Part shown: positions 21,104-32,047 of the stretch, piece by piece
Layout: every line of letters begins with the position of its first letter
How positions within the stretch are numbered: the stretch's first letter is position 1
Source of the DNA: Panulirus ornatus
Taxonomy: Eukaryota > Arthropoda > Malacostraca > Decapoda > Palinuridae
Assembly (NCBI RefSeq): GCF_036320965.1
Contig: NC_092269.1
Coordinates: 27,688,343-27,752,342, forward strand
Reading direction: 5' to 3'
DNA: 64,000 nucleotides
Notes under the pieces: model-generated
The model's database searches: none
The model's input: only the letters and a program-made list of their open reading frames with translations
Told to the model about the DNA's origin: nothing
Position numbers and translations under genes: made by a program

Positions 21104-21107
<4 letters not shown>
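21025..21107 (+). mobile_element. RTE-related SINE fragment (3' part)
   Basis: Contains GGCCCAGTCCTCTGTTC, the 3' hairpin CGCTACCTCGC-TAAT-GCGGG-AAAT-GGCG at 21057-21084, and the GAATAGTTTAAAAG tail. It lacks the SINE leader, apparently by internal deletion. A (TA)n run of about 32 bp follows. Confidence 0.85.
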
Positions 21108-21142
<35 letters not shown>

Positions 21143-21145
21143 CAT

Positions 21146-22876
21146 GGTATACATGGGGTGTTCAGTGTTTAAGATGGAAATGGTGAAGATATTGTAGATT
21201 TATGTTCTGAAAAAGGACTGGTGATTGGGAATACCTGGTTTAAAAAGAGATATATACATAAGGATATATTTGTAAGTAGGAGAGATGGCCAGATAGCATT
21301 ATTGGATTATGTGTTAATTGATAGGCGTGCAAAAGAGAGACTTTTGGATGTTAACGTGGTGAGAGGTGCAACTGGAGGGAGGTCTGATCATTATCTTGTG
21401 GAGGCAAAGGTGAAGATTTGTAAGAGGTTTTCAGAAAAGAAGAGAGAATGTTTGGGTGAAGAGAGTGGTGAGAGTAAGTGAGCTTTGGAAGGAGACTTGT
21501 GTGAGGAAGTACCAGGAGAGACTGAGTACAGAATGGAAAAAGGTGAGAAGAAAGGACGTAAGGGGAGTGAGGGAGGAATGTGACGTATTTAGGGAAGCAG
21601 TGATGGCTTGCGCAAAAGATGCTTGTGGCATGAGAAGCGTGGGAGGTGGGTTGATTAAAAAGGGTATTGAGTGGTGGGATGAAGAAGTAAGACTATTAGT
21701 GAAAGAGAAGAGAGAGGCATTTGGACAATTTTTGCAGGGAAATAATGCAAATGAGTGGGAGATGTATGAAAGAAAGAGGCAGGAGGTCAGGAGAAAGGTG
21801 CAATAGGTGATAAAGAGGGCAAATGAGAGTTGGGGTGTGAGAGTATCATTAGATTTTAGGGAGAATAAAAAGATGTTTTGGAAGGAGGTAAATAAAGAGC
21901 ATGAGACAAGTGAGCAAATGGGAACTTCAGTGAAGGGGGCTAGTGGGGAGGTGATAACAAGTAGTTGTGATGTGAGAAGGAGAATGAGTGAGTATTTTGA
22001 AGGTTTGTTGAATGTGTTTGATGATAGAGTGGCAGATATAGGGTGTTTTGGTCGAGGTGGTGTGCAAAGTGAGAGGGTTAGGGAAAATTATTTAGTAAAC
22101 AGAGAAGAGGTGGTAAAAGCTTTGTGGAAGATGAAAGCCGGCAAGGCAGCAGGTTTGGATGGTATTGCAATGGAATTTATTAAGAAAGGGGGTGACTGTA
22201 TTGTTGACTGGTTGGTAAGGTTATTTAATGTATGTATGATTCATGGTGAGGTGCCTGAGGATTGGCGGAATGCTTGCATAGTGCCATTGTACAAAGGCAA
22301 AGGGGATAAGAGTGAGTGCTCAAATTACAGAGGTATAAGTTTGTTGAGTATTCCTGGTAAATTATATTGGAGGGTATTGATTGAGAGGGTGAAGGAGTGT
22401 ACAGAGCATCAGATTGGGGAAGAGCAGTGTGGTTTCAGAAGTGGTAGAGGATGTGTGGATCAGCTGTTTGCTTTGAAGAATGTATGAGAAATCCTTAGAA
22501 AAGCAAATGGATTTATATGTAGCATTTATGGATCTGGAGAAGGCATATGATAGAGTTGATAGAGATGCTCTATGGAAGGTATTAAGAATATAGGGTGTGG
22601 GAGACAAATTGTCAGAAGCAGTGAGAAGTTTTTATCGAGGATGTAATGCATGTGTACGTGTAGGAAGAGAGGAAAGTGATTGGTTCTCAGTGAATGTAGG
22701 TTTGCGGCAGAGGTGTGTGATGTCTCCATGGTTGTTTAATTTGTTTATGGATGGGGTTGTCAGGGAGGTAAATGCAAGAGTTTTGGAAAGAGGGGCAAGT
22801 TTGCAGTCTGTTGTGGATGAGAGAGCTTGGGAAGTGAGTCAGTTGTTGTTCGCTGATGAGACAGCGCTGGTGGCTG
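21146..22876 (+). pseudogene. RTE endonuclease end and RT, copy 14
   Basis: The GNTWFKKR, DYVLIDRR and SDHYLVEAKV segments of the endonuclease are readable, then linker and RT to motif C, which reads FADE instead of FADD, losing a catalytic Asp. Frame changes occur near 21430-21456. A TAG at about 21804-21806 and a stop near 22485 caused by a 3-4 bp loss add to the damage, and a TAG near 22591 precedes GVGDKL. Divergence is higher than in subfamily-S copies. Confidence 0.8.
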
Positions 22877-23283
22877 GAAAGTTCTGTGGGTCCTGGATGT
22901 GGAAAGGGAGCTGTTGTTTCAGTGCATTATTACATGACAGCTAGAGACTGAGTGTGAACGAATGGGGCCTTTGTTGTCTTGTCCTAGCGCTACCTCGCAC
23001 ACATGAGGGGGAGGGTGTTTTTATTCCATGTGTGGTGGGGTGGCGATGGGAATGAATAAAGGCAGACAGTATGAATTATGTACATGGGTATATATGTATA
23101 TGTCTGTGTGTATATATATATGTATACATTGAGATGTGTAGGTATATATATGTGGTGTGTGTGTGGACGTGTATGATTATACATGTGTATGTGGGTGGTT
23201 GGGCCATTCTTTCATCTGTTTCCTTGCGCTACCTCGCTAACGTGGGAGACAGCCACAAAGCAAAATAAATAATAGATAAATGA
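21146..23283 (+). mobile_element. RTE-like LINE copy 14, subfamily L, with internal deletion
   Basis: Starts in the endonuclease at HGVFSV and runs to motif C. At 22876 the RT reading (TGGTGGCTG) jumps to the long 3' UTR (GAAAGTTCTGTGG), deleting the rest of the RT and the whole C-terminal domain, about 0.95 kb. The hairpin and an AAAT-type tail end the copy near 23283. Confidence 0.88.
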
Positions 23284-23284
23284 A

Positions 23285-23475
23285 TATATCTGCATATGTA
23301 TATTTATGCATACTTTGAAAAATATAGGTATTTATATGTGCGTGTGTAGATATGTATGTATATACATTTGTATGTGGTTGAGTTAGGCCATTCTTTCATC
23401 TGGTTCCTTGCACTACTTCGCTGACGCGGGAGACAGTGACAAAGTATATTAGATAAATGAATAATAAATATAACG
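23285..23475 (+). mobile_element. RTE-like LINE copy 15, diverged 3' UTR fragment
   Basis: Matches the end of the long 3' UTR with many changes: ATATAGGTATTTATATGTGCG, then GGCCATTCTTTCATCTGG and the hairpin written CACTACTTCGCTGACGCGGG. The tail is AATAAATA-like. It is one of the older copies. Confidence 0.75.
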
Positions 23476-23480
23476 TATCT

Positions 23481-24402
23481 AAATAGAAGAAATGGCCGGA
23501 GAGCATTATTAGATTGTTTTAATTGATAGGCACGTGAAAGAGAGACTTTTGGATGTTAATGTGCTGAGAAGGGCAACTGGAGGGATGTCTGATCATTATC
23601 ATGTTTAGGCGAAAGGAAGATTTGTATAGGTTTTCAGAAAAGAAGAGAGAATGTTGGGGTGAAGAGAGTGGTGAGAGTAAATGAGCTTTGGTAGGAGACT
23701 TGTGTGAGGAAGTACCAGGAGAGACTGAGTGCAGAATGGAAAAAGGTGAGAGCAAATGATGTAAAGGGAGTGGGGGGAGGAATGGGATGTATTTAGGGAA
23801 GTAGTGATGGCTTGTGCAAAGATGCCTGTGGTATGAGAGGCATGGGAGGTGGGCAGATTAGGAAGGGTAGTGAGTGGTGGGATGAAAAAGTAAGATTATT
23901 TGTGAAAGAGAAGAGAGAGGCGTTTGGGCGATTTTTGCAGGGAAGTAGTGCAAATGACTGGGAGATGTATAAAAGAAAGAGGCAGGAGGTTAAGAGAAAG
24001 GTGCAAGAGGTGATAAAGTGGGCAAATGAGAGTTGGGGTGAGAAAGTATCATTAAATTTTAGGGAGAATAAAAAGATGTTTTGGATGAAAGTAAATAAAG
24101 TGCATAAGACAAGAGAACAAATGGGAACATCAGTCAAGGGGGCTAATGGGGATGTAATAACAAGTAGTGGTGAAGTGAAAAGGAGATGGAGTTAGTATTT
24201 TTAAGGTTCGTTGAATGTGTTTGATGATAGAGTAGCAGATATAGGGTGTTTTGGTTGAGGTGGTGGTTGAAGTGAGAGGGTCAGGGAGAATGGTTTGGTG
24301 AACAGAGAGGAGGTAGTGAAAGCATTGCAGAAGATGAAAGCTGGCAAGGTGGAAGGTTTGGATGGTATTGCAGTGGAATTTATTAAAAAAGGGGATGACT
24401 GT
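23481..24402 (+). mobile_element. RTE-like LINE copy 16, old and diverged
   Basis: Extends from the end of the endonuclease to the start of the RT on the plus strand and then switches abruptly, at about 24402, to copy 17 on the minus strand. Neither partner shows a tail at the join. Confidence 0.82.
23481..24402 (+). pseudogene. RTE linker and RT N-terminus, copy 16
   Basis: Residues equivalent to the linker and to KVEGLDGIAVEFIKKGDD are readable in fragments at 23812-24195 and 24295-24402. Frameshifts occur near 23600, 23775-23812 and 24200, and TGA and TAG codons occur near 24195-24270. Substitutions such as QKMKAGKVEG are shared in style with copy 17, marking an older subfamily. Confidence 0.75.
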
Positions 24403-25654
24403 TCTAGCAGCTTGCCTCCCACATCATACACTCTTAATACCTTCCATAAAGCATCTCTATCAACTCTTATCATATGCCTTCTCCAGATCCATAAATGCTA
24501 CATTGAAATCCGTCTGTTTTTTTTAAGTATTTCTCACATACATTCTTCAAAGCAAACACCTGATCCACACATCCTCTACCACTTCTGAAACCACACTGCT
24601 CTTCCCCAATCTGATGCTCTGCACATGCCTTCACCCTCTCAATCAATACCCTCCCATATAATTTCCCAGGAATACTCAACAGACTTATACCTCTGTAATT
24701 TGAACATTCACCATTATCCCCTTTGCCTTTATACAGTGGCACTATGCATGCATTCTGCCAGTCCTGAGGCACTTCACCATGAACTATACATACAACCAAT
24801 CAACAACACAGTCACTCCCTTTTTTCAATGAATACCACTGCAGTACCATCCAAACCCACAGCCTTGCCGGCTTTCATCTTCTGTAACGCATTCACTACCA
24901 CTTCTCTGTTTACAAAACCATTCTCCCTGACCCTCTCTCTTTGCACACCACCTCGACCAAAACACCCTATATCTGCCACTCTATCATCAAACATATTCAA
25001 TAAATTTTCAAAATACTCACTCCATCTCCCACTCACTTCACCACTACTTGTTATTACCTCCCCATTAGCCCCCTTCACTGATGTTCCTATTTGTTCCCTT
25101 GTCTTATGCACTTTATTTACCTCCTTCCAAAGCATCTTTTTATTCTCTCTAAAGATTTAATGATACTCTCTCACCCTAACTCTCATGTGCCCTCTTTTTA
25201 ACCTATTGCACGTTTCTCTTGACCTCCTGCCTCTTTCTTTTATACATCTCCCAGTCATTTACACTACTTCCCTACAGAAATCATCCAAACGCCTCTCTCT
25301 TCTCTTTCACTAACAATCTTACTTCTTCATCCCACCACTCACAACCCTTTCTAATCTGCCCACCTCCCACCTTTCTCATGCCACAAGCATCTTTTGCACA
25401 AACCATCACTGCTTCCCTACATACATCCCATTCTTCCCCCACTCCCTTTATGTCATTTGCTCTCACCTTTTGCCATTCTGCACTCAATCTCTCAAGTATT
25501 TCCTCACATATGTCTCCTTTCCAAGCTCACTTACTCTCACCACTCTCTTCACCCCAACATTCTTCTTTTTTGAAAACCTTACAAATCTTCACCTTCGCCT
25601 CCACAAGATAATGATCAGATATCCCTGTAGTTGCCCCTCTCAGCACATTAACAT

Positions 25655-25656
<2 letters not shown>
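24403..25656 (-). mobile_element. RTE-like LINE copy 17, old and diverged
   Basis: On the minus strand it runs from the endonuclease end (DVNVLRGATTGISDHYL) to YDVGGKLLE in the RT. It overlaps in content with copy 16, so the pair forms an imperfect inverted repeat rather than one simply inverted element. Its 5' edge abuts (GA)n at 25656. Confidence 0.82.
24403..25656 (-). pseudogene. RTE endonuclease end, linker and RT N-terminus, copy 17
   Basis: SDHYLVEAKV, GSEWWDEEVRLLVKEK (as GCEWWDEE), GKAVGLDGTAVVF, QNACIVPLYKGKGDNGECSN and GEEQCGFRSGRGCVDQVF are recognisable in pieces. Frameshifts near 24830, 25150 and 25500 separate them. Both the upstream endonuclease half and RT motifs A to C are lost or displaced. 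Confidence 0.78.

Positions 25657-25705
<49 letters not shown>
25656..25705. repeat. (AG)n microsatellite
   Basis: About 25 pure AG units directly abut the 5' edge of copy 17. It is the only GA tract of this size in the window. Confidence 0.97.
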
Positions 25706-25708
<3 letters not shown>

Positions 25709-25743
25709 TGAGGAGGTAAACATAAGAGAGATTAATGAAGTTA

Positions 25744-25955
25744 CCTCCATGGCCTTCCGATACAACCAAGGTTACCTTGAGCACTGATATCCCATGGCCT
25801 CCTGGCAGAACTAGGGGTACCTTCTTGGCCTATTTGTGGACCAGGGGTTACCTTTGTGGTGTCTGCAGTACCATGGGGGTATTTACATGGCCTGTTGACA
25901 GCACCAGGGGGGTACCTCCATGGCCTAGTGACAGTAACAGTACCTTGCCACTCTT
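25744..25955 (+). repeat. Degenerate minisatellite with CCATGGCCT core
   Basis: The word TCCATGGCCT or a close variant recurs near 25746, 25790, 25823, 25885 and 25918, each time followed by a GACAGYA/CCAGGGG-GTACCT-like stretch. Unit length is about 32-44 bp with one interval of 62. Several short open frames arise from the repetition but no gene is recognised. Confidence 0.7.
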
Positions 25956-27220
25956 GGCTTAACCTCAGATATCTTACTGTACTTGAATTTCACTTCAAAA
26001 TCTGTGGCTTTAAATGGTCTTTTCATTGTTATTCAGTGTGCATGGATGGCACATTTAGCATCAGTTTGTGCTTGCTTGTGTGATCTTACAAACTCTGGAG
26101 GGTGAAATGATTTAAAAGGACCACTTATCAACATTACAAACCCTTTTTTTATGAATTTACGAATGTTACAAAGTCCCTTTATAAGAATTGTTGAATCAGG
26201 TTACTTAGAACTATGATTTGATCTTGTTAAAAACATTCTCTGAAGCCTGAACCATCATGTGCCCTCCTATTTTGTAGTTCTGTAGCCAGGCCATTTAGTT
26301 TAGTCTGCAAAATAGTTGAAATCCATGACAATTAATGCACCATGTGAAATGCACATACACAAACATAACATTAATGTGTCTGGAGAGCAGCATGAAAATA
26401 TCTGCCCAAAAACAAGATATAATCTTTCTCTAAGCTAATATTCATAAATTCCCACTCTTGATGTCACATTCTTCTCTTAACTGTGAAGATGAGTGCTGTG
26501 TCAATGCCACTGGTCACTGGGAAAAACCAACCTTATGGGGGAAGATAGAGTGGGTAATGGAGGGGTGTTGGTTCTGGCTTAGAAATATGCTTTTAATGAG
26601 TTTAAAGCCAACTTTTAAAGCCAACACATCACTTGCTCTCCTATCATGTAGTTTTACCACAGAAAAGGACAAAGAAGTGGATTTGCTGACTGAGAGGTAC
26701 CAGAAGACAGTTCCTCTGCAGTTATCTTTTTGTGATGATAATTAGGAAAACTGCTTTTGTTAGGGTCTTCTTATGGCTTAGTCTTCCCTGGGCCACATAT
26801 CTTTGCAACAAGAAGAGCTTGTAGGCATGTATTTCATGGCAAAAAGCTAACTAGACCTCCAGAAATGTTTGATCTCTGATAGACCAAATGAAAGAAAAAC
26901 TTTCATTTTGAACTAGTTTACTTATGTTGTGCCTCTTACTGCAAATATCTGGTTGGTTGATATTGAATTCTGTGAATTTGTTTAGAAATTTCCATTATAA
27001 TTGAATTGTATTCCCTACAGATTTTCCTGCTTGGTCAGAAGTCTTTCATGTACCTCAGGTATCTGGGTTTTGTCCAGTTTTTATATTATGATAGTACTTG
27101 ACATTTACTGCCAATGTTGGGGGTAAGAAACATGCTCTTTCTGTAATTCTTTGTCCTTGCTCACAGGTAATAATTTCATAACTGGTTGGCAGAACTATGA
27201 GAGGATCTTTTATAGAATGC
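25956..27220. other. Unique DNA without recognised gene
   Basis: Ordinary AT-moderate sequence without RTE, SINE or microsatellite. A 95-codon frame at 26458-26745 has no recognisable motif and no family resemblance, and I do not call it a gene. The stretch is plausibly intron or flank upstream of the SLC46-like exon at 31499. Confidence 0.5.
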
Positions 27221-27227
27221 ATGATTC
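27221..27227. repeat. Left target-site duplication of copy 18 (ATGATTC)
   Basis: ATGATTC stands immediately before the copy and again at 30518-30524 after its poly(A). A 7-bp duplication is normal for target-primed insertion of a non-LTR element. Confidence 0.85.
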
Positions 27228-30200
27228 CTCGCGTGTCGTAGAAAGCGACTAGAGGGGACGGGAGCGGGGGGGCCGGAAATCCTCCCCTCCTTGTATTAAC
27301 TTTCTAAAATGGGAAACAGAAGAAGGAGTCACGCGGGGAGTGATCATCCTCCTCGAAGGCTCAGAGTGGGGTGCCTAAATGTGTGTGGATGTAACCAAGA
27401 TGTGAAAAAAGGAGAGATAGGTAGTATGTTTGAGGAAAGGAACCTGGATGTTTTGGCTCTGAGTGAAACGAAGCTCAAGGGTAAAGGGGAAGAGTGGTTT
27501 GGAAATGTCTGGGGAGTGAAGTCAGGGGTTAGTGAGAGGACAAGAGCAAGGGAAGGAGTAGCAATACTCCTGAAACAGGAGTTGTGGGAGTATGTGATAG
27601 AATGTAAGAAAGTAAATTCTCGATTAATATGAGTAAAATTGAAAGTTGATGGAGAGAGGTGGGTGATTATTGGTGGATATGCACCTGGGCATGAGAAGAA
27701 AGATCATGAGAGGCAAGTGTTTTGGGAGCAGCTGAATGAGTGTGTTAGCGGTTTTGATGCACGAGACCGGGTTATAGTGATGGGTGATTTGAATGCAAAG
27801 GTGAGTAATGTGGCAGTTGAAGGAATAATTGGTATGCATGGGGTGTTCAGTGTTGTAAATGGAAATGGTGAAGAGCTTGTAGATTTATGTGCTGAAAAAG
27901 GACTGATGATTGGGAATACCTGGTTTAAAAAGCGAGATATACATAAGTATACTTATGTAAGTAGGAGAGATGGCCAGAGAGCGTTATTGGATTACGTGTT
28001 AATTGACAGGCGTGCGAAAGAGAGACTTTTGGATGTTAATGTGCTGAGAGGTGCAACTGGAGGGATGTCTGATCATTATCTTGTGGAGGCTAAGGTGAAG
28101 ATTAGTATGGGTTTTCAGAAAAGAGGAGTGAATGTTGGGGTGAAGAAGGTGGTGAGAGTAAGTGAGCTTGGGAAGGAGACCTGTGTGGGGAAGTACCAGG
28201 AGAGACTGTGTACAGAATGGAAAAAGGTGAGAACAATGGAAGTAAGGGGAGTGGGGGAGGAATGGGATGTATTTAGGGAATCAGTGATGGATTGCGCAAA
28301 AGATGCTTGTGGCATGAGAAGAGTGGGAGGTGGGCTGTTTAAAAAGGGTAGTGAGTGGTGGGATGAAGAAGTAAGAGTATTAGTGAAAGAGAAGAGAGAG
28401 GCATTTGGACGATTTTTGCAGGGAAAAAATGCAATTGAGTGGGAGAAGTATTAAAGAAAGAGACAGGAGGTCAAGAGAAAGGTGCAAGAGGTGAAAAAAA
28501 GGGCAAATGAGAGTTGGGGTGAGAGACTACCAGTAAATTTTAGGGAGAATAAAAAGATGTTCTGGAAGGAGGTAAATAGGGTGCGTAAGACAAGGGAGCA
28601 AATGGGAACTTCAGTGAAGGGCGTAAATGGGGAGGTGATAACAAGTAGTGGTGATGTGAGAAGGAGATGGAATGAGTATTTTGAAGGTTGGTTGAATGTG
28701 TCTGATGACAGAGTGGCAGATATAGGGTGTTTTGGTCGAGGTGGTGTGCAAAGTGAGAGGGTTAGGGAAAATGATTTGGTAAACAGAGAAGAGGTAGTAA
28801 AAGCTTTGCGGAAGATGAAAGCCGGCAAGGCAGCAGGTTTGGATGGTATTGCAGTGGAATTTATTAAAAAAGGGGGTGACTGTATTGTTGACTGGTTGGT
28901 AAGGTTATTTAATGTATGTATGACTCATGGTGAGGTGCCTGAGGATTGGCGGAATGCGTGCATAGTGCCATTGTACAAAGGCAAAGGGGATAAGAGTGAG
29001 TGCTCAAATTACAGAGGTATAAGTTTGTTGAGTATTCCTGGTAAATTATATGGGAGGGTATTGATTGAGAGGGTGAAGGCATGTACAGAGCATCAGATTG
29101 GGGAAGAGCAGTGCGGTTTCAGAAGTGGTAGAGGATGTGTGGATCAGGTGTTTGCTTTGAAGAATGTATGTGAGAAATACTTAGAAAAGCAAATGGATTT
29201 GTATGTAGCATTTATGGATCTGGAGAAGGCATATGATAGAGTTGATAGAGATGCTCTGTGGAAGGTATTAAGAATATATGGTGTGGGAGGCAAGTTGTTA
29301 GAAGCAGTGAAAAGTTTTTATCGAGGATGTAAGGCATGTGTACATGTAGGAAGAGAGGAAAGTGATTGGTTCTCAGTGAATGTAGGTTTGCGGCAGGGGT
29401 GTGTGATGTCTCCATGGTTGTTTAATTTGTTTATGGATGGGGTTGTTAGGGAGGTAAATGCAAGAGTCCTGGAAAGAGGGGCAAGTATGAAGTCTGTTGG
29501 GGATGAGAGAGCTTGGGAAGTGAGTCAGTTGTTGTTCGCTGATGATGCAGCGCTGGTGGCTGATTCATGTGAGAAACTGCAGAAGCTGGTGACTGAGTTT
29601 GGTAAAGTGTGTGGAAGAAGGAAGTTAAGAGTAAATGTGAATAAGAGCAAGGTTATTAGGTACAGTAGGGTTGAGGGTCAAGTCAATTGGGAGGTAAGTT
29701 TGAATGGAGAAAAACTGGAGGAAGTAAAGTGTTTTAGATATCTGGAAGTGGATCTGGCAGCGGATGGAACCATGGAAGCGGAAGTGGATCATAGGGTGGG
29801 GGAGGGGGCGAAAATTCTGGGGGCCTTGAAGAATGTGTGGAAGTCGAGAACATTATCTCGGAAAGCAAAAATGGGTATGTTTGAAGGAATAGTGGTTCCA
29901 ACAATGTTGTATGGTTGCGAGGCGTGGGCTATGGATAGAGTTGTGCGCAGGAGGATGGATGTGCTGGAAATGAGATGTTTGAGGACAATGTGTGGTGTGA
30001 GGTGGTTTGATCGAGTGAGTAACGTAAGGGTAAGAGAGATGTGTGGAAATAAAAAGAGCGTGGTTGAGAGAGCAGAAGAGGGTGTTTTGAAATGGTTTGG
30101 GCACATGGAGAGAATGAGTGAGGAAAGATTGACCAAGAGGATATATGTGTCGGAGGTGGAGGGAACGAGGAGAAGAGGGAGACCAAATTGGAGGTGGAAA

Positions 30201-30517
30201 GATGGAGTGAAAAAGATTTTGTGTGATCGGGGCCTGAACATGCAGGAGGGTGAAAGGAGGGCAAGGAATAGAGTGAATTGGAGCGATGTGGTATACAGGG
30301 GTTGACGTGCTGTCAGTGGATTGAATCAAGGCATGTGAAGCGTCTGGGGTAAACCATGGAAAGCTGTGTAGGTATGTATATTTGCGTGTGTGGACGTGTG
30401 TATGTACATGTGTATGGGGGGGGGGGGTTGGGCCATCTCTTTTGTCTGTTTCCTTGCGCTACCTCGCAAACGCGGGAGACAGCGACAAAGTATAAAAAAA
30501 AAAAAAAAAAAAAAAAA
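27228..30517 (+). mobile_element. RTE-like LINE copy 18, near-intact, subfamily S
   Basis: The leader lacks only its first 40 or so bases. The ORF occupies 27309-30305, the short 3' UTR 30306-30456, the terminal hairpin 30457-30484, then GACAAAGTATAA and about 25 A residues. It lies in unique DNA with its own target-site duplication, so its borders are certain. This is the best copy for defining the family. Confidence 0.95.
27309..30305 (+). pseudogene. Near-intact RTE polyprotein, two nonsense codons, copy 18
   Basis: The 998-codon frame has no indel. Start is ATGGGAAACAG at 27309. Endonuclease (about 1-250): LNVCG, SETK, YAPG, GDLNAKV, DYVLIDRR and SDHYLVEAKV. A basic linker (about 250-400) follows. 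RT (about 400-740): GKAAGLDGIAVEF, motif A FMDLEKAYDRVD, motif B LRQGCVMSPWLFNL and motif C FADD (as FADDAALVAD). The C-terminal domain ends [13 protein letters not shown] and VVYRG. Only TGA at 27630-27632 (Trp elsewhere) and TAA at 28452-28454 (Lys elsewhere) interrupt it. It would nick target DNA and copy its own RNA. As it stands only truncated products are possible. Confidence 0.92.
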
Positions 30518-30524
30518 ATGATTC

Positions 30525-31498
30525 ATATGTATTCCACTGTAAAAACCATCTCATTTATTAGGGCTTGCATGGTAATTAGATGACAAGATATGGAGTCCAA
30601 CAGGACTTTTGTTGATAGATGAATGCATATATGATCTATCTCATCTCAAAGGTGTGTATTTGTTGGAAGATGGAGCTGAGCTAGGACCGCAGTAAAAGGA
30701 GTATCCTAGACTGTCCTTGATTAAATAATGGAGATGTTTGTTTTCCTTTGGAACCTTCAGATGATTTTCATAATAAAAGCAGATCTCTTCCTCCCTTGCT
30801 GTTTACTTTAGGAAGACTTTATCAAGGTGAAGGCAAATTAGTGTTAGCTTAAAAAAGTACATTTTCAAGGTGAACTTCATGCTTACCCTAACCTTATTGC
30901 CTTTCTTGACATTCCCTCTGGAGGACAAATCACTTTCGTATGACCTTCGTACCTTGAGGCTAGCTAGCTATGTGGCATCTTGGTGTAGGAATATTTGCAG
31001 TGTGACATAGCTGTCATAAGTTGCTTTCATGTAGCAAAAGATTACAGCATTTTTTTGAAAAAGAAAGAAATCTATGTCACTTTTAGGATACATTAGAGAA
31101 TGGTTTGCTGGTCTTAGATATGACTGTGACATGACTTTTCCTGTGTTCTCCCTTGTCTAGGTTGATCTAAGAAAACTTACAAGAAGGTAGAAGTCAGGTG
31201 AGAAATGTATCTTAAAAACATGCCCTTTATGTGCTCAGATCCAACTTTTTCATGTTCATGTTTCATGTAATAAGTATTTGGTAGTTGATAATGAATTGAT
31301 ATGTAGAATTCTCAAGAAGTTTCCTTGAAAACTTGTTGAATATTTCAAATTTTAATGTGTAGAAATGTTCCGTGACTACAGATTACTGTGGAAGATCCTG
31401 CATGAGCCACATGCTGCAAATGAGAAATGGCATATGTAATTTGGAGTTCTGTGCATGACCAAAAGATACTACCTAATAGAGTTCTCTCTCTCTTCCAG
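30525..31498. other. Unique DNA upstream of the SLC46-like exon, probably intron
   Basis: No repeat or gene is recognised. The right end carries a strong polypyrimidine tract (about 31481-31496) and AG at 31497-31498, forming the acceptor of the exon that follows. The preceding coding exon was not found in this stretch. Confidence 0.6.
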
Positions 31499-31636
31499 GA
31501 ACATCTTTTGCTCTGCCAGTATTGAGCTACCACCTTCAAGTAGATGACTGTTTGTTAGGGTTATTGGGCTGTGCATCTAAAATTTGCAGCCTGGTTATTG
31601 AAGGCATTGCACTTTACCCTTGGTTCCTATACCTAG
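31499..31636 (+). CDS. SLC46-like (proton-coupled folate transporter family) exon a
   Basis: The exon is bounded by TTCCAG and GTAAG. It is read from 31501 (a split codon supplies N-GA first) and encodes about 46 residues, TSFALPVLSYHLQVDDCLLG then LLGCASKICSLVIEG and YPWFLYL. The layout of a short loop before LLGLLG, a helix with SKI and then PWFLYLG matches the eighth to ninth helices of SLC46 carriers, 12-helix major facilitators in membranes that move folates or related ligands with protons. It ends in phase 1 (one G), which completes a Gly codon with exon b. It lies right of unique DNA and left of the repeat-filled intron. The substrate cannot be inferred. Another major facilitator family is possible but less likely. 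Confidence 0.8.
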
Positions 31637-32047
31637 GTAAGAATGGAGATTGTTTTGTTTGCATGTTTGCAACCTCTTTAACTTTATTTTTTTACATTTT
31701 TCTTTTCTGTGGACTGTCCTGTCAGTGTGAGATATTATTCCTCAGGAATATATGACTCTCCATAATCTCAGAGGTACCAGTGTTCACTCCCCCATTATGA
31801 ATGACCTAACAGTTTGCACATTATGATGGTCAACCCTTAGTCAATCAGCAACTGCCACTGTGTGGATTTCCTACCACCTTTTTGGATCTCTGCACATAGT
31901 TAGGCATGCTGTATGGCTACTGCTACTGTCATTTGAATTTTCATTGTTCAGTAACCATTTTTGATTTTTATTATTTTTACGTTAGCTGAGATGGCATGGG
32001 CAACTGAGACCATAATCAGGGCCATCACATTAACCATATATATATAT
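31637..32047. other. Start of the 31-kb intron, unique part
   Basis: Donor GTAAGAATGG at 31637. Nothing coding is recognised. The segment ends with a 75-bp low-copy repeat (31964-32038) and a short TA run at the tail of copy 19. Confidence 0.7.
31964..32038 (+). repeat. Low-copy repeat, inverted partner at 57714-57783
   Basis: TTAGCTGAGATGGCATGGGC, then ACTGAGACC and AATCAGGGCCATCACATTAA here match the reverse complement of 57714-57783 with a moderate number of differences. Each partner lies within 60 bp of an old minus-strand RTE copy. The origin is unknown. Confidence 0.65.

Noticed and set aside
26458..26745. 95-codon open frame in unique DNA
   Set aside because: No recognisable domain, no splice-site support and unremarkable composition.
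27021..27058. Possible mini-exon (CTACAG ... CTCAG|GTAT) before the SLC46-like exon a
   Set aside because: The only frame resembling a transmembrane segment has the wrong phase for exon a, and the polypyrimidine tract is weak. No family motif is visible.
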